Source: Alterinioella nitratireducens | GTDB taxonomy: Bacteria; Pseudomonadota; Alphaproteobacteria; Rhodobacterales; Rhodobacteraceae | DNA length: 64,000 nucleotides | Direction: 5' to 3' | Assembly: GCF_013155465.1 (NCBI RefSeq) | Contig: NZ_JABJVX010000013.1 | Location: 29,633-93,632, forward strand | In this document: one piece after another, positions 60,775-64,000 of the stretch | How positions within the stretch are numbered: the stretch's first letter is position 1 | Layout of the letters: each line of letters opens with the position of its first letter | Made by a program: the position numbers and the translations under genes | The notes under the pieces: generated by a model | Database searches by the model: none | The model's input: the letters and a program-made list of their open reading frames with translations, nothing else | What the model was told of the DNA's origin: nothing

Positions 60775-61764
60775 TCAACCCCGGCGCAGGGGCCGCCGCG
60801 GGGCCACCGGGGACCGGCGGCGCGCCTCGCGCATGAAGACGTAGATGCCCGCCCCCGCGATCAACACGGTGCCCGCCAGCATCCACAGATCGGGCACTTC
60901 GCCGAAGACGCCCCAGCCGGTCGCGATGGCCATGGGCAGGGCGGCATATTCGAACGAGGACACGGTCGCCGCATTGCCCATCTTATAGGCCGAGGACAGG
61001 CAATAGCCCACGACGCCGGAACAGAGCCCGAGCGTCAGGAAAAGCGGCCAGTCGGCGGGCGTCGGCCAGACCCAGGCGCGCAGCAGGAAGACGAGGCTCT
61101 GATGCTCCACCCCTTCGGCAAACCGCCCGTCGCCCGCGACGAGGTAGAAGCCGATCGAGACCAGCAGGAAGGTGCCCTGGATATAGACTGCGAGCGCCGC
61201 CGCCTTGGAATAGACCCCGAGAGAGCGGGTCATCACCTGCATTCCGGCATAGGCCGTCGCAGCCAGGACCGGCAGCATCAACACCCAGGTCTCGGGCCGG
61301 TCCACCCCGGCCTCCGCCCCCGGACGTGTCATCACGAGGACGCCCGCGAACCCCACCACGATGGCCCCCGCCCGGTGCAGGCCGACGCGCTCCTTCAGGA
61401 ACACGACCGACATCAGCGTGATCATCAGCGGTGCCACGAAGAAGAGCGCCGTCGCGGTGGCCAGGGGCAGCGTCGCGATGGCGGCGAAGATCAGCATGTT
61501 GCTGACCACGACCAGCAGCCCGCGCATCAGGTGCAGCACCGGCGTCGATGTCCTCAGCGCCCGGAACCCGCCCTCGAATTGCAGGATCACCAGCGTCATG
61601 CCGAGCGCGATGGCCGAGCGGATGAAGATCATCTGGTGCAGCGGGTAATCGCCGCTCAAGGCCTTGATCAGGCTGTCATTCACGGTGATGAAGACCATCC
61701 CCGTCAGGATCAGCACGATCGCGCGGGGCGGCGTATCTTCGGTAGGGCGCGGCGGGCCGGACAT
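60775..61764 (-). CDS. DMT-family (EamA) transporter
   Basis: 329 residues with ten hydrophobic spans in two EamA repeats. First: AIVLILTGMVFITVNDSLIK near the start, LPLATATALFFVAPLMITLM; second: YAALPMAIATGWGVFGEVPD. The start at 61764 gives a short soluble N-terminus (MSGPPRPTEDTPPR). A basic tail follows the last span (FMREARRRSPVAPRRPLRRG). The exported solute is unknown. Confidence 0.9.
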   Translation of the reverse strand: MSGPPRPTEDTPPRAIVLILTGMVFITVNDSLIKALSGDYPLHQMIFIRSAIALGMTLVILQFEGGFRALRTSTPVLHLMRGLLVVVSNMLIFAAIATLPLATATALFFVAPLMITLMSVVFLKERVGLHRAGAIVVGFAGVLVMTRPGAEAGVDRPETWVLMLPVLAATAYAGMQVMTRSLGVYSKAAALAVYIQGTFLLVSIGFYLVAGDGRFAEGVEHQSLVFLLRAWVWPTPADWPLFLTLGLCSGVVGYCLSSAYKMGNAATVSSFEYAALPMAIATGWGVFGEVPDLWMLAGTVLIAGAGIYVFMREARRRSPVAPRRPLRRG

Positions 61765-61933
61765 CGGGCGGGTCTTTCAAGCGAAGAAGAGGGACAGGCG
61801 CGGTGCGGCCCGGCTGCTCCTGCCCTACCCCGAAACACGGCTGTTGGAAACGGCGCACCCGCGAAAGCGGGCAGGCGGCGGTCGGGCCACCGGGGGAGTG
61901 GCGACCACCGAGGCGTCCCGAACGGGGATGGGT

Positions 61934-62009
<76 letters not shown>

Positions 62010-62053
62010 GCAATGCGCCTCATATAGCCAAGCAGGCGCGGCCTGCAAGGGGT

Positions 62054-62626
62054 TTATCCCAGGCTGCGGTGCTGCCCGTCCGAGAGGTGAAACACCACCC
62101 CCTGCCCGCCCGGCAGCGCGGCGATCTGCTCGGTCGGCTGATCCAGCCAGACCAGGCGCAGCATGCGCGAGGTGATGCCGTGGGTAACCAGGATCGCGGG
62201 GCCGTCGAGATCGGACAGGAACGCCTCGCAGCGGCGGCGCAGCGCGGCCAGCCCCTCGCCGCGCGGCGCGAGATCATAGAGCGCCAGCGCGCTTTCCTCG
62301 CGCTCATCGGTGGCGGTAACGCCGGGCAGTTCGTCGCGCCTCAGACCTTCCCAGTCGCCGACCCGGATCTCGGCCAGGCGCGGATCGGTGTGGATGGCGG
62401 GCACCAGCCCCGTCAACGCGATGGCGGCGGTCTGGACCGCGCGGCCCTGCGGGCTGGTCAGGGCACGAAACCCGGTCAGGTCGCATTCCGCAAGCAGCGC
62501 GCGTTGCCGCGCGGCTTCCTCGCGGCCCTGCGCCGTCAGGGGGCTGTCCAGCCCGCCCTGCACCCGATGCTCGGCATTCCATTCGGTCTGGCCGTGGCGC
62601 AGGATGTAGAGATCGGGGAAGGACAT
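62054..62626 (-). CDS. Histidine phosphatase family protein
   Basis: 190 residues. The catalytic LYILRHGQTEWNAEHRVQGG is at the start, with Arg/His partners in LTSPQGRAVQTA and LVTHGITSRMLRLVW. This is the phosphoglycerate-mutase-like branch; substrates range widely (phosphoglycerate, alpha-ribazole phosphate). ATG 62626 is chosen because it places the RHG motif about ten residues from the start. It is the last clearly chromosomal gene before mobile DNA. Confidence 0.9.
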   Translation of the reverse strand: MSFPDLYILRHGQTEWNAEHRVQGGLDSPLTAQGREEAARQRALLAECDLTGFRALTSPQGRAVQTAAIALTGLVPAIHTDPRLAEIRVGDWEGLRRDELPGVTATDEREESALALYDLAPRGEGLAALRRRCEAFLSDLDGPAILVTHGITSRMLRLVWLDQPTEQIAALPGGQGVVFHLSDGQHRSLG

Positions 62627-62827
62627 CTCGGGCCCGCGGAGCAATGATCAGAGGGGAAGTGGTGGGTGATAAGAGATTTGAAAAGTGATCGAATCTAGCA
62701 TTATCAATGACTTACGCGACGTTTTGTAACCATGTAACCGCCTCCTAAATGGACCAGTTGACGTAGCGTCATCGGATCGGGTTGTCAGTATCTCGCGGAT
62801 AGCGCACTAGGCCTCCTGACGCAAGAA

Positions 62828-62849
62828 CCCGCCGGGGTGATCCGGCGGG
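62828..62849 (-). terminator. Terminator after the DUF3102 gene
   Basis: CCCGCCGG (62828-62835) and CCGGCGGG (62842-62849) form a perfect stem with a 6-base loop; on the minus strand TTCTTGC follows. The stretch 62627-62827 has no gene; it contains a TGACG-TAG-CGTCA palindrome at 62759-62771 and a direct repeat of TGTAACC near 62730. Confidence 0.75.
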
Positions 62850-62872
62850 CCGAGTGTCGTTCTGCTCGCTGG

Positions 62873-63709
62873 TCAGGCCGCGTGCGTCAGGTCGATATCC
62901 GTCAGCTCTTCGGTGTCCTCCAGGATCTCAGCGTCATCACAGTCGGGCGTGACAACGTCAGCAGGTTTGGCCGGGGACACAATTTCGGCTATGCTGGCAA
63001 CCGGGGGGACTGACGCCAACGCGGCGTCCATCAACGCACCCCAAACACCATACCAGTCATCTTTCATTGCGTGTGCAATCTCGGCAGCCAAAACCGGTCC
63101 CAACTTCTCGATCCAGCGCGCCGCCTGTTCCTTGAGCGCCGCTGCCCTCTTCTCCTGCTTCATGCGGATATTCGCATTCTTCGTCTCAGCAGCTTTCATC
63201 TGCGCCGGCGTCATGACTGGGCGGCGCTTCGGGCGGCGCTTGAGATCATCCTCAAGTTTCGCGCGACGCTGTTCATTCTTCACGACTCCGATCCGTTGCT
63301 TGATTTCAGCAACGGGCGGGTTCGCGGCATCCTTGATGATACCGATGATCTCGGAGCGGTTGGCACCTGGCAAGCCAGCGAGGTCATAGACCGTGCGCAT
63401 GGGCAAATGCGAAACTGTTTCGTATTTGCCGTTCAAGTAACGAGCGACGTTCATGTAGTTCTGCGCGGTTCGTGCGGTGTATCCCACATCTCGTTTCAAC
63501 CATGCAGTGAATTGACCGTGATCGAGGCGGCCCTTTACCTTGATAAGCTTCTGTCCGATCACGAATGCGGCCTTCATCGCGACAAGCTCGCAACGGCAGA
63601 TTTCTGCGGCAGCCACCTGGCACAATTCCTTCTGTTCCGGGGTAAGGTCTTTGACTGAGGATACTTTTGTGGCTGTCTTGCGTTCAACTGGGGTAGGTAT
63701 CTGTGTCAT
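62873..63709 (-). CDS. DUF3102-type protein of mobile DNA
   Basis: 278 residues. The central part, FVIGQKLIKVKGRLDHGQFT then WLKRDVGYTARTAQNYMNVA, matches DUF3102, common on phages, plasmids and integrative elements, with an HTH-like feel. Two Lys/Arg-rich segments (KLEDDLKRRPKRRP; NIRMKQEKRAAALKEQ) suggest nucleic-acid binding. The end is acidic. The lower GC than the left flank supports horizontal origin. Direct repeats of GCGTAGGAtt lie upstream (63763-63792). Function in the element is unknown; perhaps ParB-like or a replication/partition accessory. Confidence 0.75.
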   Translation of the reverse strand: MTQIPTPVERKTATKVSSVKDLTPEQKELCQVAAAEICRCELVAMKAAFVIGQKLIKVKGRLDHGQFTAWLKRDVGYTARTAQNYMNVARYLNGKYETVSHLPMRTVYDLAGLPGANRSEIIGIIKDAANPPVAEIKQRIGVVKNEQRRAKLEDDLKRRPKRRPVMTPAQMKAAETKNANIRMKQEKRAAALKEQAARWIEKLGPVLAAEIAHAMKDDWYGVWGALMDAALASVPPVASIAEIVSPAKPADVVTPDCDDAEILEDTEELTDIDLTHAA

Positions 63710-63762
63710 GTCAGTGCTTTCACAAGCTGTTGATCCATCGGTTTTTACTTATAGCAAGTTGG

Positions 63763-63792
63763 CGGTAGGATTTGCGTAGGATTGCGTAGGAA
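63763..63792. repeat. Three short direct repeats upstream of the DUF3102 gene
   Basis: CGGTAGGATTT, GCGTAGGATT and GCGTAGGAAC follow each other at about 10-base spacing, 54 bases upstream of the DUF3102 start. A TATAAG-like -10 on the minus strand lies at about 63748-63753. Phased repeats near a promoter suggest a binding site for a repressor or a small iteron set. Confidence 0.5.
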
Positions 63793-63923
63793 CTTTTCTC
63801 TTCACCATCCGCGTGATCTTGCCCCGTTTCACCGCGCCAACATCATGGATTGTTGGGAATGATATTGAGTGCGCATTTCAACTCATCGCGCATCTCATTG
63901 GAAATGTAGGATAGATGGCAGCC

Positions 63924-64000
63924 TGGACCTGTCACGCTTTCGTGCCGCCCCAGGTGCTCGTTTAAGCCACTTTCCGTTCGAAGGCGACCGGGCTTTTCCA
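63924..64000 (-). mobile_element. End of an IS3-family insertion sequence (partial)
   Basis: On the minus strand the window edge encodes WKSPVAFERKVA and a stop (64000-63962), the usual C-terminus of an IS3-type OrfB transposase. A TGGACCTGTCACGC sequence at 63924 onward, reading outward from there, may be the terminal inverted repeat; the true end cannot be fixed without the other end. The 63793-63923 stretch between it and the repeats has no gene. Confidence 0.7.
63962..64000 (-). CDS. IS3-type transposase OrfB, last 12 residues (partial)
   Basis: Codons from 64000 down read Trp-Lys-Ser-Pro-Val-Ala-Phe-Glu-Arg-Lys-Val-Ala then TAA (63964-63962). The SPVAFERK pattern close to the C-terminus is common to IS3-family DDE transposases (for example endings such as SPVEFE). 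The rest of the gene lies beyond the window. Confidence 0.7.
   Translation of the reverse strand, partial: WKSPVAFERKVA

Overview
The window looks like chromosomal DNA of a marine-type Rhodobacteraceae (Roseobacter group) alphaproteobacterium. Reasons: high GC (about 63-67% in the ordinary lines I counted by hand), ALA synthase (hemA) rather than the C5 pathway, a complete Entner-Doudoroff gene set, a corrinoid methyltransfer cluster, an alphaproteobacterial intergenic repeat at 8072-8116, and many short ATGA/TAATG overlaps between genes. Most of the window is core housekeeping DNA with few mobile traces.

Layout. 1-5.4 kb: end of a C1 cluster (MTHFR-like protein, methyltetrahydrofolate:corrinoid methyltransferase, ASKHA/ferredoxin reactivase), interrupted by a VTT-type membrane protein and a cytochrome P460-like protein. 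5.4-8 kb: AhpD-like protein, DUF2235 hydrolase, tRNA-Gly(CCC), thioesterase. 8.1-11.9 kb: zwf-pgl-pgi operon on the minus strand. 12-18.2 kb: ureohydrolase, HNH nuclease, esterase/AlkA pair, MFS transporter, squalene/phytoene synthase-like protein, methyltransferase. 18.2-21.5 kb: cysS, a 41-codon sORF and cimA in one overlapping chain; the 3' half of cysS is strikingly AT-rich. 21.8-26.5 kb: aminotransferase, Ada, PEP-mutase/ICL-like protein, PLP decarboxylase. 26.5-29.1 kb: edd-eda. 29.1-35.4 kb: VIT-family protein, FAD oxidase, ispG, rodZ-like gene, and hemA behind an FNR-type box. 35.6-42.6 kb: secreted protein, M20 peptidase, MATE pump, orphan Flp-type pilin, a decayed PPK2 gene, parE.

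42.6-44.2 kb is a small AT-rich foreign insertion (about 35% GC in the lines counted). It holds a broken P-loop NTPase with a winged-helix end, followed by a widely spaced 18-bp inverted repeat. 44.3-51.8 kb: small envelope proteins, an ABC-F ATPase, DUF3179 protein, two cyclophilins, coaD, CBS protein. 51.8-60.2 kb: valine catabolism. A LysR gene diverges from mmsA; then, after four unrelated genes, comes a promoter with a 20-bp palindrome driving small membrane protein - isobutyryl-CoA dehydrogenase - 3-hydroxyisobutyryl-CoA hydrolase - mmsB. 60.4-62.6 kb: two identical tRNA-Asp, a DMT transporter, tRNA-Val, a phosphatase. 62.7-64 kb: mobile DNA begins (DUF3102 protein, short direct repeats, the end of an IS3-type transposase).

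Genes that work together: zwf, pgl, edd and eda complete the Entner-Doudoroff route from glucose-6-phosphate (pgi supplies or recycles it), and zwf and edd carry the same GTTAGCGCTA-type palindrome upstream, suggesting one LacI-type regulator. mmsA, acyl-CoA dehydrogenase, hydrolase and mmsB carry isobutyryl-CoA to propionyl-CoA. The most unusual signals are a six-copy 3'-end motif, always just downstream of a stop codon and in one orientation relative to the gene, the double-overlapping sORF between cysS and cimA, the mosaic cysS, and the two decayed genes (NTPase and PPK2).
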